Shown here piece by piece: positions 1 through 9,982 of a stretch of 64,000 nt of DNA. This stretch comes from Neorhodopirellula pilleata. GTDB lineage: Bacteria > Planctomycetota > Planctomycetia > Pirellulales > Pirellulaceae. The stretch spans positions 505,315-569,314 of the forward strand of contig NZ_SJPM01000003.1 in NCBI RefSeq assembly GCF_007859915.1, written 5' to 3'. Position numbers and translations under genes: made by a program. The notes beneath the pieces are model-generated. The model ran no database searches and was not told the DNA's origin. It saw nothing but the letters and a program-made list of their open reading frames with translations. Each line of letters opens with the position of its first letter. Position 1 is the stretch's first letter.

Positions 1-1287
1 ACCAGCGTATTTTTCAAATCCGTTTTGCTGCACTGCACGTTGTCGATCTGCTCGATTTGGGTTTCGTTCGCATCGGGTCAATCCACCACAACGGAATCGA
101 TCTCACTGCGCAGCGAAATACGTGGCGTCCAACCGATGACGGGCATTGTATTGTGGCACGACCACGAACAAGCGGCCAGCGATGCGATCTCGCTCGAGTA
201 TCGTTACTGTGGCTATGACGAAATCGTGATGGCCGACGGAACCTATGATTTCGCGAGCATCGATCGTGTGCTTGACCAAATCGCCGGTCGCGGGCACCAA
301 GCAATCTTGCGTTTTCGATTCGTTTATCCCGGCAAACCAACAACGGTTCCTGAATACGTACGTTCACAGCCAGGGTACCAAGAAACGATTGGCAAGAGCG
401 AAGGCGAAAAAACCTGGTTTTGCGATTGGAGCCACCAGGGTTTGCAGGACTTCACACTTGAATTCTACACGCGATTTGCCGAGCGATACGATCGCGACCC
501 GCGAATCGCGTTCTTGCAAACCGGGTTCGGGCTGTGGGCCGAATACCACATCTACGATGGTCCCCGGCAACTGGGCGCAACGTTCCCTGACAAAGCTTTT
601 CAAGATCGGTTCCTTCGTCATCTCGATGCGACGCTGAAGTCATTGCCGTGGTCGATCAGCGTGGATGCCGCCGACAATGATTATTCCCCGATCGAAGACA
701 ATGAAACGTTATTAAAATTGAACTTTGGTGTCTTCGACGATTCGTTCCTCTGCAAAGAACATCCGAAGTACAACTCGGTGAACTGGAGAATCCTAGACAT
801 TGACCGCTGGCGGAGGGCTCCCGGCGGCGGTGAGTTCAGCTATTACAATCGCCGCGATCAAAAACTGGCGTTATCTGAGAATGGACCCAACGGTGTTTCG
901 TTTGAAGACGCCGCAAGACAATTTCATATCAGCTACATGATCGGCAATGATCAACCGGAGTTTCAATCGATCCAACGCATTCGGGAAGCGTCCATGGCAA
1001 CGGGTTACCGTTTTCGAATCAATCGGGCACAATACCGGCCAATTGGCTCTGATCAAGCGAGCGTGATGATCGAATTGACCAACGAAGGTGTCGCGCCGAT
1101 TTACCGTGAAGCTTACTTGGCGGCCGGAAAGATTCGCTCGGCCCGGTCGCTACGAGGGCTATTGCCAGGCGAAACGCAAACCTTTCGAATCGATTCGGTT
1201 CCGCTGTCGGACGTCGATCAGATTACCATCCAAAGCGATTTCATCTTGCCCACGCAAACGATATCCTACTCCGCGTCAACGGAATGA
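1..1287 (+). CDS. Secreted glycoside-hydrolase-like (DUF4832-like) protein, 5' end outside window
   Basis: The frame is open to base 1 with no ATG and no stop upstream, so the gene almost certainly starts before the window. The first visible codons read as a hydrophobic signal peptide (about 20 residues ending near FASGQS), which suggests export. The body has the look of a TIM-barrel sugar-hydrolase-like protein: a region around [14 protein letters not shown], aromatic-rich stretches, and a C-terminal beta-sandwich-like part with alternating hydrophobic strands ([17 protein letters not shown]). This layout fits DUF4832/DUF4874-type proteins, but no catalytic residues can be assigned. The stop TGA overlaps the pdxA start (ATGA), so the two are probably cotranscribed. 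The family call is tentative; export is better supported. Confidence 0.6.
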   Translation, partial: TSVFFKSVLLHCTLSICSIWVSFASGQSTTTESISLRSEIRGVQPMTGIVLWHDHEQAASDAISLEYRYCGYDEIVMADGTYDFASIDRVLDQIAGRGHQAILRFRFVYPGKPTTVPEYVRSQPGYQETIGKSEGEKTWFCDWSHQGLQDFTLEFYTRFAERYDRDPRIAFLQTGFGLWAEYHIYDGPRQLGATFPDKAFQDRFLRHLDATLKSLPWSISVDAADNDYSPIEDNETLLKLNFGVFDDSFLCKEHPKYNSVNWRILDIDRWRRAPGGGEFSYYNRRDQKLALSENGPNGVSFEDAARQFHISYMIGNDQPEFQSIQRIREASMATGYRFRINRAQYRPIGSDQASVMIELTNEGVAPIYREAYLAAGKIRSARSLRGLLPGETQTFRIDSVPLSDVDQITIQSDFILPTQTISYSASTE

Positions 1288-2324
1288 TGCTCATGAATCA
1301 CAGACCACGGCTGGCGATCACGATGGGCGACGCCGCAGGTGTCGGACCCGAGATCGCACTGCGTGTCTGGCGTGATCCGCGAGTTCAGGCCGCCGGGGTC
1401 CCATTGCTCTTCGGTGATGCGAAGTTGTTCGCGCGAGTTGCCGACAAACTCGGTTGCGAAGTTCCTTCGGCTTTGTCGCTCGATGAACTGTCGACAAAGA
1501 ACTTGAACCCATGCGGCCATGTGATCGATTGTGGATCGATCGATGCCGATACGGTTGTCGCAGGAAGTTTTTCGAAACAAACCGGCATCGCTTCTTACCA
1601 AACGGTTTGCGCGGCGATCGACGCGACGATTCGTGGTGAGGTCGACGCGATCGTGACCGGTCCGATTCAAAAGGAAGCTTGGTCGCTCGGTGGCATCGCC
1701 TATCCCGGGCACACCGAGTTGCTCGCCGACCGTGTGGCCACGCAAACGGGCGGCCAACCGGCGGACGTGCGGATGATGCTCGCCAGCGAAACGATCGCTT
1801 GCGTTTTGGAAACGATCCACGTGCCCTTGGCAGATGTGCCGGGTTTGTTGACGACCGCGTCGCTAACCCGCACGATCGAGTTGGCCGGCGAAACGATGCG
1901 TCGTCGTCGCGCCCGACGGGGCAGCCTATTGCCGCCTCGGATCGGAGTCTGCGGCCTGAATCCGCACGCGGGCGAGAACGGCTTATTCAGCCACGGTGAA
2001 GAACAACAAATCGTGATCCCAGCCATCGAGTCGGCTCGGCAGAAGGGCTGGGATGTTCAAGGACCGCTGCCCCCCGATACCGCGTTCACGCCGATGATGC
2101 GTTCGAAGATCGATATTTACGTTTGTCTGTATCATGACCAAGGATTGATTCCGCTCAAAGCGTTGTCATTCGACGACGCGGTCAATGTAACATTGGGATT
2201 GCCGATCATTCGCACGAGCGTCGATCACGGCACGGCGATGGACTTGGCTTGGCAAGGAAAAGCATCCTGCTCGAGCTTGGTCGCGGCGATCGAATTGGCA
2301 TCCGAGCTGGTCGAGACCCGATGA
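1284..2324 (+). CDS. pdxA: 4-hydroxythreonine-4-phosphate dehydrogenase PdxA
   Basis: 346 residues, the usual PdxA length. PdxA is a cytosolic enzyme that oxidises 4-phosphohydroxy-L-threonine with NAD in the DXP-dependent route to pyridoxal 5'-phosphate. Visible signatures are [12 protein letters not shown] at the N-terminus, [10 protein letters not shown] (metal-ligand His about residue 143), [10 protein letters not shown] (His about 228), [12 protein letters not shown] (His about 284) and the C-terminal [17 protein letters not shown]. These three His match the family's divalent-metal site. The ATG at 1284 overlaps the upstream stop by 4 nt, and the pdxA stop overlaps the next start, so the gene sits in the middle of a translationally coupled trio. 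No other vitamin B6 gene is nearby. Confidence 0.95.
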   Translation: MMLMNHRPRLAITMGDAAGVGPEIALRVWRDPRVQAAGVPLLFGDAKLFARVADKLGCEVPSALSLDELSTKNLNPCGHVIDCGSIDADTVVAGSFSKQTGIASYQTVCAAIDATIRGEVDAIVTGPIQKEAWSLGGIAYPGHTELLADRVATQTGGQPADVRMMLASETIACVLETIHVPLADVPGLLTTASLTRTIELAGETMRRRRARRGSLLPPRIGVCGLNPHAGENGLFSHGEEQQIVIPAIESARQKGWDVQGPLPPDTAFTPMMRSKIDIYVCLYHDQGLIPLKALSFDDAVNVTLGLPIIRTSVDHGTAMDLAWQGKASCSSLVAAIELASELVETR

Positions 2325-3961
2325 AAGAACGTTCCGACGGTTTGATCGTGCTGACGATCGTGTCAGCGATCGTGGCTTTGTTTTTTATCGTCGCCGGCGA
2401 TGCCCCGCCGGGTGTCAACGAGGCTCACTATCTCACCAAAGCAAAAAACTTTTGGGACCCCGAGTGGTGTCGCAAAGACCTATTCGTGACGTCGGGCAAG
2501 GCCCATTGGTTTTTCTACTGGACGTTCGGATGGCCGACGCTTTTTGTTTCACTGTCCACCACCGCGTGGATCGGCCGGGCAGTGGGTTGGGCGTTGATCG
2601 CATACGGATTGACTCGGCTGACTCGTAGTCTGCGTCTGCCGGTCGGCTATTCACTCATCATCGCGATCGTTTGGTTGGCCGGCATACAAAACGGCAACCT
2701 CGCCGGTGAATGGGTCGTCGGCGGAATCGAGGCCAAGGTGCCCGCCTATGGGCTGGTTCTATTGGGCCTATCGGAATTGGTTGCCCGGCGTTGGAACCGA
2801 GTTTGGATCTACTTTGGAACCGCAGCCGCGTTTCATGTTTTGACCGGTGGTTGGTCCGTCGTTGCCGGTTGGGTTGCATTCGTTTGGTTAGAACGAATCC
2901 AGCGAAATCCGAACGAACCGAAAGCCCGTTTTTTGACTCCCGCGTTGTTCGTCGGGGGCGTCATATCATTGTTGGGTTTGATCCCGGCGCTCGGGATGTC
3001 GAGCGGTGCCACGGCGGCGGAATCGGTTTCGGCGGCGAAGACTTACGCTTACTTTCGGATCTCACACCATCTGCTGCCATCCGCATTCCATTTTGATTGG
3101 TATGTCCGTCATGGGATCTTGACACTCGTAACAATCGTTTTCTTGGCGACGTATCTGCACCGCCGCAAAAAGGCGAGCCAAGAACTCACCGCAGTCGCCG
3201 CGTTCGCGGCGGGGGCGTTGTTCATCAGCATCGCCGGGTTGTTCGTCGGGATGTTACCAGCCGTTTCACCGGATTGGGGAGCGAGGCTACTGAGGTTCTA
3301 TTGGTTTCGGCTGGCCGACGCGATTACACCGTTGGCACTGGCGTGTGCGGTGGCCGTTTGGATGCGGGCGGGCATCGAGGGCCGCAGTCGAAATGTGGCT
3401 CGCTCCCAATGGATCTCGCCAGCGATGATCACCTCCGTGTCTGCCGTTCTGATCTCGGTCTACCTTTTGGGTCAGAGCACTTGGCACAACGTAACCGGAG
3501 GCGTGCCGATCTCGGTCAGCAATCGATTGCTCGGACTGCATTCCGATGCGGACTATGCGACTCAGCGGCGGACGATGGCGGACTGGATCAAGGTGTGTCG
3601 TTTCGTTCGGGCCAATAGCGATCCAGATGATGTTTTCTTAACACCTCGGCACCAGCAGACGTTCAAGTGGTACGCCCACCGCGCCGAGGTGGTCAATTGG
3701 AAGGACATCCCCCAAGACGTTCTGTCATTGCGAGAATGGGGGAGACGTTTTGTCGAGGTCTACCCCGTCGAACTTTCTACGATGCGGGTCACGATCCGCT
3801 ACGACCGGTTGCGGCATTTCCGAAAACGTTACGGGGTCGATTGGATGATCATCGACCGCCGCGTGGTCGGGCCTCACTTGCCGCTCGTTCAGGTTTACCC
3901 GAACGAAGACGAACGCAATTCGACCTATGCGATCTATCGATTGCCTTCGGTGTTGCCTTAA
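2321..3961 (+). CDS. Polytopic membrane protein of unknown function (GT-C-like layout)
   Basis: I chose the ATG at 2321 because it overlaps the pdxA stop as ATGA. The open frame extends further upstream, but that part is only another reading of pdxA. The 546-residue product has about ten hydrophobic helices, beginning with [20 protein letters not shown], then a soluble C-terminal part of about 140 residues (from about [19 protein letters not shown]). A membrane bundle followed by a soluble tail is typical of GT-C glycosyltransferases and of uncharacterised planctomycete membrane families. The loop after the first helix ([20 protein letters not shown]) has acidic and aromatic residues where GT-C enzymes carry a catalytic Asp/Glu, but this is inference. 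It is cotranscribed with pdxA. Confidence 0.75.
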   Translation: MKERSDGLIVLTIVSAIVALFFIVAGDAPPGVNEAHYLTKAKNFWDPEWCRKDLFVTSGKAHWFFYWTFGWPTLFVSLSTTAWIGRAVGWALIAYGLTRLTRSLRLPVGYSLIIAIVWLAGIQNGNLAGEWVVGGIEAKVPAYGLVLLGLSELVARRWNRVWIYFGTAAAFHVLTGGWSVVAGWVAFVWLERIQRNPNEPKARFLTPALFVGGVISLLGLIPALGMSSGATAAESVSAAKTYAYFRISHHLLPSAFHFDWYVRHGILTLVTIVFLATYLHRRKKASQELTAVAAFAAGALFISIAGLFVGMLPAVSPDWGARLLRFYWFRLADAITPLALACAVAVWMRAGIEGRSRNVARSQWISPAMITSVSAVLISVYLLGQSTWHNVTGGVPISVSNRLLGLHSDADYATQRRTMADWIKVCRFVRANSDPDDVFLTPRHQQTFKWYAHRAEVVNWKDIPQDVLSLREWGRRFVEVYPVELSTMRVTIRYDRLRHFRKRYGVDWMIIDRRVVGPHLPLVQVYPNEDERNSTYAIYRLPSVLP

Positions 3962-4014
3962 TGAAAGTATCGAACGAGATTCCATACCGATTCAAACGCA
4001 AGCCACAATTCGCC

Positions 4015-4081
4015 CAACCTTCCGATTTCCACTTGTGCTCGCCGCTTCAAGCGGCGAGCACAAGTGGAAATCGGAAGGTTG
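4015..4081. repeat. Perfect 67-nt palindrome (33-bp arms)
   Basis: Left arm 4015-4047 and right arm 4049-4081 are exact reverse complements around a single C at 4048. It lies just after the stop of the membrane-protein gene and would fold into a long hairpin in RNA from either strand. There is no T-run, so it is not a classical intrinsic terminator; it may be a dispersed palindromic element. Confidence 0.9.
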
Positions 4082-4117
4082 TGAGGGCGTCGTTGTCTAG
4101 CTGGCGAACCTAATTCA

Positions 4118-4267
4118 CCCACGAGACGAGCTCGTGGGGGTCAAAAAAATGTGACCTATCAAGAGGGTGAGAGCCTGGGATCGAGTGTCAACACGATTCA
4201 CCGGCAGTTGCTAAGCGGGACGCTCGCGATAGCGTGCGGTTCCCGCGATAAGCCGCACGCTATCGCG
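4118..4267. repeat. Two further hairpins between convergent genes
   Basis: A short stem CCCACGAG/CTCGTGGG lies at 4118-4138. A perfect 15-bp stem CGCGATAGCGTGCGG with its complement lies at 4225-4239 and 4253-4267. With the palindrome at 4015 they fill the gap between two gene ends that face each other, a place where bidirectional transcription stops would be expected. I see no gene in 3962-4315. Confidence 0.75.
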
Positions 4268-4315
4268 TTGCTGGTGATGGCAGGTATGAGCTTTCAACTC
4301 GCCAAGGCGCGCGAG

Positions 4316-6382
4316 TCAACTGGGGTCGGCACCGCGGCGTTTGGGGCGATAGCCGGTTGAACTTCGTTCTCGCCGTTCCTTTTGCGATCCCTTCTTGGTT
4401 GGCGTGGCGATCGTGTGCACGTACTCGCCTCGGAACCTCGTGTTGGCGTCCTTGCGGCGGCGTTCGACCGCTTCCTTGGGTGGCCTGGATGGGATCAAAC
4501 AATCGCAACCGTCGCCGATCAACTCGGTGCGTCCGACGCTGCGAAGGGCTTCGCGGACTTCGAAATAATTCTCCGGTTTGAAGAACTGCATCAACGCCCG
4601 TTGCATCTTGCGTTCTTTCATCGCTTTGGCAATGTAGACCGGTTCTTTGGTAAACGGATCCATCTCGGTGTAGTACATCGTCGTGGCCACATCGAGAGGT
4701 GCGGGAATGAAGTCTTGAACCGCATCGGGTTTGTAACCGTTGCGTTTGAGGAACAACGCCAGTTCGATCATGGCGTTGACGTCGCTGCCGGGATGCGAGG
4801 AGATGAAATACGGAACGATGAATTGTTTCTTGCCGACCCGCTGCGACTCTTCCTTGAAGACTTCCGTGAAGTGTTCGAAGTCGTCGTTCTTGGGTTTTCG
4901 CATCTTGTTGAGCGTTCCGGCATCGACGTGCTCCGGTGCCACTTTCAGCTTTCCGCCTACATGGTGCGCGGTCAGTTCTTTCAGATACTCCGGCGAGGTT
5001 CGCGCCAGGTCCATTCGAATGCCGCTGGCGACGAGCACTTTCTTCACGCCGGGCAATTCACGTGCTTCGCGCATCAATTCGATCACCGGGCCATGATCGA
5101 CGCCGAGTAACTTGCAAATCTTGGGATGAACACAGGATTGACGCCGGCAGACCGCTTCGACTTCCGGCTTCGAACATTGCATTTGGTACATGTTGGCGGT
5201 GGGGCCGCCGATGTCACTGACGACTCCCGAAAACGATTTGTCTTCGGTCATCTTTTGGATCTCGCCCAAGATGGACGCTTTGCTTCGCGATTGAATGATC
5301 CGGCCTTGATGGGCCGTGATCGAGCAAAACGTACAACCCCCGAAGCAGCCCCGCATGATCGTCACGGAGTTCTTGATCATCTCGAACGCGGGAATTTTTT
5401 CTTTGTAACTTGGATGTGGCAATCGCGTGTAAGGCAATCCATAAATCGCATCCATTGCGGCTTCGGAAATCGGCAACTGGGGCACGTTGCAAACGATCGT
5501 TTGAGTATCGTGCCGCTGGAACAATCGCTTGGCGTTGTGCGGATTGGTTTCGTTGTGAATGATTCGTGTCGCTTCGGCAAAGGCGTACTTGTCCGCGACC
5601 ACCTGTTCGTAGCTGGGCAACTCAATCGCATCGTCGGGAACCGGCTCGGAGGCGCCCAATGCGAACGCCACGCCACGCATGTCACGAAGGTCCTTGACCG
5701 ATTCGCCCGCTTCGAGACGACGTGCGATTTCGACGATCGCGTTCTCCCCCATCCCGAAACCGACCAGGTCGGCTTTACTATCGAGCAGGATGCTGCGGCG
5801 GACTTTGTCGGACCAATAATCGTAGTGAGCGAGCCGTCGCAACGACGCTTCGACGCCACCGGCGATGACCGGCACACCCTTGTAGGCTTCGCGGGCACGC
5901 TGGCAATACGCCAAGGTGGCGCGGTCAGGCCGGCGACCGATCTGACCGCCCGGGGAATAGGCGTCGTCGTTGCGAACCTTCTTGTTAGCCGTGTAGTGGT
6001 TGATCATCGAGTCCATGTTGCCGGCGCTGATCGCAAAGAACAGTCGCGGGCATCCGAACGTTCGCCAAGCATCGCAATTTCGCCAATCCGGTTGGCTGAC
6101 CACACCGACGCGATATCCGGCCGCTTCCAAAACGCGGCCCAAGATCGCCATCGCAAAACTCGGATGGTCGATGTAGGCGTCACCGGTGACGAACACCACG
6201 TCCAGTTCGTCCCAACCGCGTTTGTGGGCCTCTTCCATCGTCATCGGCAATGGATTGACCGCGATCGGTCCCGTGGGAACTCGCCCGCCCGCCGTCAGAT
6301 TGGACAAATAATCGCGTGACATCGCCGGAGCGAGTTTTGCGGCGGCGGCGACGGCGGGGGAATCAATGACGGGCAATTGCAT
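4316..6382 (-). CDS. YgiQ family (UPF0313) radical SAM protein
   Basis: 688 residues, close to the usual YgiQ length. The radical-SAM cluster motif C-x3-C-x2-C is present as CFGGCTFC at residues 346-353, within a typical MRGCFGGCTFCSI context. The N-terminal half has the YgiQ block DVVFVTGDAYIDHPSFAMAI; the C-terminal part has PGSDVNAMIELALFL and QDFIPAPLDVATTMYY. The basic tail (about residues 650-688) is low-complexity and probably disordered. The family is widespread, binds a 4Fe-4S cluster and SAM, and its reaction is unknown. Start at 6382 is the first ATG; another in-frame ATG, 20 codons in at 6322 (MSRDYLSNL), is also possible. The gene runs opposite to its upstream neighbours. Confidence 0.93.
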   Translation of the reverse strand: MQLPVIDSPAVAAAAKLAPAMSRDYLSNLTAGGRVPTGPIAVNPLPMTMEEAHKRGWDELDVVFVTGDAYIDHPSFAMAILGRVLEAAGYRVGVVSQPDWRNCDAWRTFGCPRLFFAISAGNMDSMINHYTANKKVRNDDAYSPGGQIGRRPDRATLAYCQRAREAYKGVPVIAGGVEASLRRLAHYDYWSDKVRRSILLDSKADLVGFGMGENAIVEIARRLEAGESVKDLRDMRGVAFALGASEPVPDDAIELPSYEQVVADKYAFAEATRIIHNETNPHNAKRLFQRHDTQTIVCNVPQLPISEAAMDAIYGLPYTRLPHPSYKEKIPAFEMIKNSVTIMRGCFGGCTFCSITAHQGRIIQSRSKASILGEIQKMTEDKSFSGVVSDIGGPTANMYQMQCSKPEVEAVCRRQSCVHPKICKLLGVDHGPVIELMREARELPGVKKVLVASGIRMDLARTSPEYLKELTAHHVGGKLKVAPEHVDAGTLNKMRKPKNDDFEHFTEVFKEESQRVGKKQFIVPYFISSHPGSDVNAMIELALFLKRNGYKPDAVQDFIPAPLDVATTMYYTEMDPFTKEPVYIAKAMKERKMQRALMQFFKPENYFEVREALRSVGRTELIGDGCDCLIPSRPPKEAVERRRKDANTRFRGEYVHTIATPTKKGSQKERRERSSTGYRPKRRGADPS

Positions 6383-6620
6383 TGCAGAAGCGTTTCAATT
6401 CGAGCAGGCTCAACAAACAGGACACCTACATTGTAGGGTCCGTGTCGATCTGCGATAGCGAAAAACCTCGGCGATCCCGGCGGTTGTGGAAGCTTTCGCT
6501 GGGGGATGCTGCGAGATCTTCTCCGCCCACGTCTCCGAAAACGATCAACATCAGCTATTGCAGCGTTCGGTGTTTTTGAACGCAATTGATACAAGCCCGA
6601 CGCGCGAGGGGCTGTCGACT

Positions 6621-6695
6621 TAATCGTAACCCGACGCGTGAGCGAGGGATAATTGATATCGGCTCATCCCTCGCTTACGCAGCGGGTTACGATTA
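6621..6695. repeat. Dispersed palindrome, family 1 (copy a)
   Basis: Outer arms TAATCGTAACCCG and its complement enclose GAGCGAGGGAT and ATCCCTCGC. The same core returns at 6770, 21081, 22361 and 28432 in this window. The stretch 6383-6945 between two minus-strand genes otherwise has no gene. Confidence 0.85.
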
Positions 6696-6705
6696 GGGCT
6701 ATAGC

Positions 6706-6758
6706 AATTAGCCGATGGGTGTTAGCCCCGGTTGGCGTCCGGTTAACCGCCGCTAACG
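6706..6758. repeat. Dispersed repeat, family 2 (copy a)
   Basis: A GC-rich unit running from AATTAGCCGATGGG through GTTAGCCCCGGTTGGCG to CCGCCGCTAACG. Near-identical copies are at 21009 and 44818, and a partial copy of its right end is at 6869. The two ends are partly complementary (TTAGCCG and CGGCTAA in complete copies), so it can also fold. Confidence 0.85.
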
Positions 6759-6769
6759 GGCTGTTGATT

Positions 6770-6868
6770 TAGTCCTCATCGAAACCCGAAGCGTGAGCGA
6801 GGGATACATACAAAGGACTTAATGGTGATGAATCCCTCGCTAACGCTTCGGGTTACGATTAAATCAAC
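6770..6868. repeat. Dispersed palindrome, family 1 (copy b)
   Basis: Arms AACCCGAAGCGTGAGCGAGG and the near-complement CCTCGCTAACGCTTCGGGTT are separated by about 25 nt. It is followed by the right end of family 2 (CGCTAACGCGGTACGGCTAA, about 6872-6895), so the two families are interleaved here. Confidence 0.87.
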
Positions 6869-6945
6869 ACGCCGCTAACGCGGTACGGCTAATTAAATCA
6901 ATGAGCCGAACCGCGTCGGGCTTGTATGTTGTCGGCGTAGCCGCC

Positions 6946-7833
6946 TTAAGATTTGGCGGCGAGCAAGGTGTTGTGCAGCAACATCGCGATCGTCAGCGGG
7001 CCGACTCCGCCGGGGACCGGGGTGATGGCCGAGGCGACCTTTTCGGCTTCGTCGAACGCCACGTCACCGACCAACGCGTCGCCGACCCGGTTGATCCCCA
7101 CGTCGATCACCACCGCGCCTTCGCGGATCATGTCTCCGCGAATCATTTCCGGCCGGCCCACCGCCGCGATCAAAATGTCGGCCGTGCGACAGACTTCGGC
7201 GAGATTCGCCGTCCGGCTGTGGGCGAGCGTCACCGTCGCGTTGGCCGTCTCCGTGCCGCAACTTCCGTCCTTTTGAGCCAACATCATCGCCATCGGCTTG
7301 CCGACGATGTCACTACGGCCGACCACCACGGCGTGCTTGCCGTTGGTCGAGATGCCGGACCGATGAAGCAATTGAATGATCCCATGGGGCGTGCATGGCA
7401 GGAATCGAGGCCGGCCCTGCATCAACAATCCCACGTTGACCGGTGAAAACGCGTCGACGTCTTTGCGGGGATCGATCGCATCGAGCACCGCCCGCTCATC
7501 GACGCCCGTGCCGCCTCGCTGCACGCTCGGCAGCGGTAACTGAACCAAAATCCCGCTGACCGATTCGTCTCGATTGAGTTGGTCGATGCGGTCGAGCAGT
7601 TCCGCCTGGGTCGTCGAGGCGGGCATGCGGTCCAAACTGCTGGCGATTCCGGCCTTTTCACAGGCTCGCTCTTTGTTGCGAACGTAGACCTGGCTAGCCG
7701 GATCCTCGCCCACCAAAACCGCCGCCAATTTGGGGGGCGGATTGCCGGCCGCGACCCATGCCTGAACCTCTTGAGCCACCTCGTTACGAATTTCCAAGGC
7801 GATTGCCTTGCCGTCGAGTCGCGTTGCCGTCAT
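6946..7833 (-). CDS. folD: Bifunctional methylenetetrahydrofolate dehydrogenase/cyclohydrolase FolD
   Basis: 295 residues, normal for FolD. The enzyme interconverts 5,10-methylene-, methenyl- and 10-formyl-tetrahydrofolate in the cytosol using NADP. Clear signatures are [18 protein letters not shown] (with the conserved Tyr and Lys of the active site), [47 protein letters not shown] (cofactor-binding loop) and the C-terminal [17 protein letters not shown]. The ATG at 7833 fits the family's usual N-terminus ([12 protein letters not shown]). It is divergent from the sulfite reductase gene, with about 190 nt between the two starts. Confidence 0.96.
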   Translation of the reverse strand: MTATRLDGKAIALEIRNEVAQEVQAWVAAGNPPPKLAAVLVGEDPASQVYVRNKERACEKAGIASSLDRMPASTTQAELLDRIDQLNRDESVSGILVQLPLPSVQRGGTGVDERAVLDAIDPRKDVDAFSPVNVGLLMQGRPRFLPCTPHGIIQLLHRSGISTNGKHAVVVGRSDIVGKPMAMMLAQKDGSCGTETANATVTLAHSRTANLAEVCRTADILIAAVGRPEMIRGDMIREGAVVIDVGINRVGDALVGDVAFDEAEKVASAITPVPGGVGPLTIAMLLHNTLLAAKS

Positions 7834-8023
7834 GGGTTATCTTCGGTTGTAAAAAGGTTTAGGGGCACGCGGTTCGACGTAGTGAAAAAACCGCCTAATC
7901 GTTATAACTTCGGTGATCTCAACCGTTCGCCATTGCGAATCGTTGTTTTTTAAGCACTCACAGCAGCCCGGAGCACCCAACGACCGTTTGGGCTGCACGC
8001 AAATACACAGGATTTTCCTCTCG

Positions 8024-9778
8024 ATGTCTACCGACGCTCAAGATTCGACTGCCCCGATCACGATCAAGCTCAGCCCGGTCGAAAAGATTAAGCAGGAAAG
8101 CCGGTTCTTGATGGGCACGATCGATCAAGAACTGGCCGATCCGATCGACCATTTCAACGACGACAATCTGCAATTGTTGAAATTTCACGGCACCTATCAA
8201 CAGGACGACCGCGATCTGCGAACGGAACTGAAGAAGTCCGGAGGCGGCAAAGCGTATTCGATGATGCTGCGATGCCGCATCCCCGGAGGACGCATGACGG
8301 CGGACCAATTCGTCGCGCACTTGGATATGTGCGATGAACTCGGCAATTCGACGCTCAAGATCACGACGCGTCAAACGCTGCAACTGCACGGCATCTTGAA
8401 GCAAAACCTGCGGGAGACGATCAAACGGATCAACGACGTGGAACTGTCCACGCTGGCCGCTTGCGGTGACGTCAACCGAAACATCATGTGCTGCCCCGCC
8501 AAACGGGTCGGCGGCATCCACGCCGAACTGGAAAAGTTCACCGACGAACTGACCCAAGCGCTGGCCCCTCGCACGCCCGCTTACCACGAACTGTGGATCA
8601 CCGATCCCGATACGGGCGAAAAATCACTCGCCGGCGGTGGCGAACCGGACGCCCGGCCGGTGGTCGACGAACCGCTGTACGGTCCGACCTATTTGCCCCG
8701 AAAGTTCAAATGCGGGATCGCCTTACCTGAAGACAACTGCATCGATATCTACACCCAAGATCTCGGTTTCATCGCCGTGGTCCGTGACGGGAAGATCATC
8801 GGGTACAACGTCACCGTCGGTGGCGGCATGGGACGCACGCCGTCGGCCAAGAAGACTTTCCCCGCGTTGGCGCAGCGGATGGCCTTCGTCACTCCCGAAC
8901 AAGCGATCGATGTTGCCAAAGCGGTGATCATCGTTCAACGAGACAACGGCAACCGTACCGACCGCAAGACCGCTCGGATGAAATACCTGATCGCCGATTG
9001 GGGCATCGATAAATTCCGCGCTGAAGTCGAAAAGGTGTTCGGAGAGAAACTTGCCGATTGCACCGAAGACGACGTGCACGGTTTCGATGACCACATGGGC
9101 TGGCAAGAACAGGGCGATGGCAAATGGTCCTATGGGTTGAATATTGAAAACGGTCGGCTATACGACAACGATCAAATCCAACTCAAAGCCGCCCTGAGAA
9201 AAGTCTGCACAACGTTCGGCCGTGAGATCCGGTTGACGGGACATCAAAGCATCATCTTCTGCGACATCGACGAGTCGGAGAAAGAAAAGTTGATCGAGAT
9301 CATCCAATCGCACGGCATTCCGACGACCGAACAAACCAGTACGGTGCGACGTTGGTCGATGGCGTGCGTGGCGTTACCCACGTGCGGTCTCGCGATCACC
9401 GAAAGTGAACGGCGACTGCCCAGCCTGATCGACGGCATCGAAGAACCGCTTGCGAAACTTGGACTTTCCAACGAACGCTTCACGATCCGCATGACCGGAT
9501 GCCCCAACGGTTGTGCCCGACCTTACAACGCCGACATCGCCTTGGTCGGCAAAGCGGTCGGCAAGTACACGCTGTTCGCCGGTGGCGGATGGCTGGGCAA
9601 TCGTTTGGCCTACATCTACAAAGACGCCGTCAAAGACGAAGACGTTGTCGACGAGATGATCGGCATTTTCGCCGCCTTCAAAGCCAACCGCGAAGGCGAA
9701 GAATCCGTCGGTGATTTCTGCGCCCGCGTCGGCGAAGAACGCTTAGCCGAACTCGCCGAACAGGCCCCTAAACCCTAA
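8024..9778 (+). CDS. Assimilatory sulfite reductase hemoprotein (CysI/Sir family)
   Basis: 584 residues from the ATG at 8024. The open frame starts earlier at 7913, but those 37 codons do not look like family sequence. The siroheme/4Fe-4S site is complete: C-x5-C at 448-454 (CVALPTC) and C-x3-C at 493-497 (CPNGC). The N-terminal half has the GTYQQDDRD and MMLRCRIPGG blocks, and the substrate-side TTRQTLQLHGI is clear. The protein reduces sulfite to sulfide with six electrons. The long TGCPNGCARPYNADIAL and GWLGNRLAYIYKD blocks favour sulfite over nitrite reductase. No flavoprotein (CysJ) or other sulfate-assimilation gene is adjacent, so the electron donor is not shown. Confidence 0.93.
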   Translation: MSTDAQDSTAPITIKLSPVEKIKQESRFLMGTIDQELADPIDHFNDDNLQLLKFHGTYQQDDRDLRTELKKSGGGKAYSMMLRCRIPGGRMTADQFVAHLDMCDELGNSTLKITTRQTLQLHGILKQNLRETIKRINDVELSTLAACGDVNRNIMCCPAKRVGGIHAELEKFTDELTQALAPRTPAYHELWITDPDTGEKSLAGGGEPDARPVVDEPLYGPTYLPRKFKCGIALPEDNCIDIYTQDLGFIAVVRDGKIIGYNVTVGGGMGRTPSAKKTFPALAQRMAFVTPEQAIDVAKAVIIVQRDNGNRTDRKTARMKYLIADWGIDKFRAEVEKVFGEKLADCTEDDVHGFDDHMGWQEQGDGKWSYGLNIENGRLYDNDQIQLKAALRKVCTTFGREIRLTGHQSIIFCDIDESEKEKLIEIIQSHGIPTTEQTSTVRRWSMACVALPTCGLAITESERRLPSLIDGIEEPLAKLGLSNERFTIRMTGCPNGCARPYNADIALVGKAVGKYTLFAGGGWLGNRLAYIYKDAVKDEDVVDEMIGIFAAFKANREGEESVGDFCARVGEERLAELAEQAPKP

Positions 9779-9982
9779 AGCGGCAAATCGAATTGCGTTA
9801 AGTTCTGCGGTGGTATTCGCTTCGCTCGACCACCGGCGAATGGCTAACAACGCCTTCGGCGTAAAGGCAAAGGAACGGCAGACCGGAACCACGCAACTTC
9901 TTCGGCCAAGAGCACGGAAAAGGGAGTAGACACCCGAAACGCCCCCATTCCATCTTCTTAGTTCTTTCAAATTTTACGCTAG
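9779..9982. other. Intergenic with small hairpin after the sulfite reductase
   Basis: A stem of CGGTGGT with ACCACCG (9808-9834) encloses a second small palindrome around ATTCGCTTCG, followed by CGCCTTCGGCG (9851-9861). These may stop transcription or be dispersed repeats. I see no gene between 9779 and 12389. Confidence 0.55.

Noticed and set aside
5126..6319. Long plus-strand open frame opposite the YgiQ gene
   Set aside because: Its composition is just the complement of a clearly conserved radical-SAM gene; no family features and no start signal.
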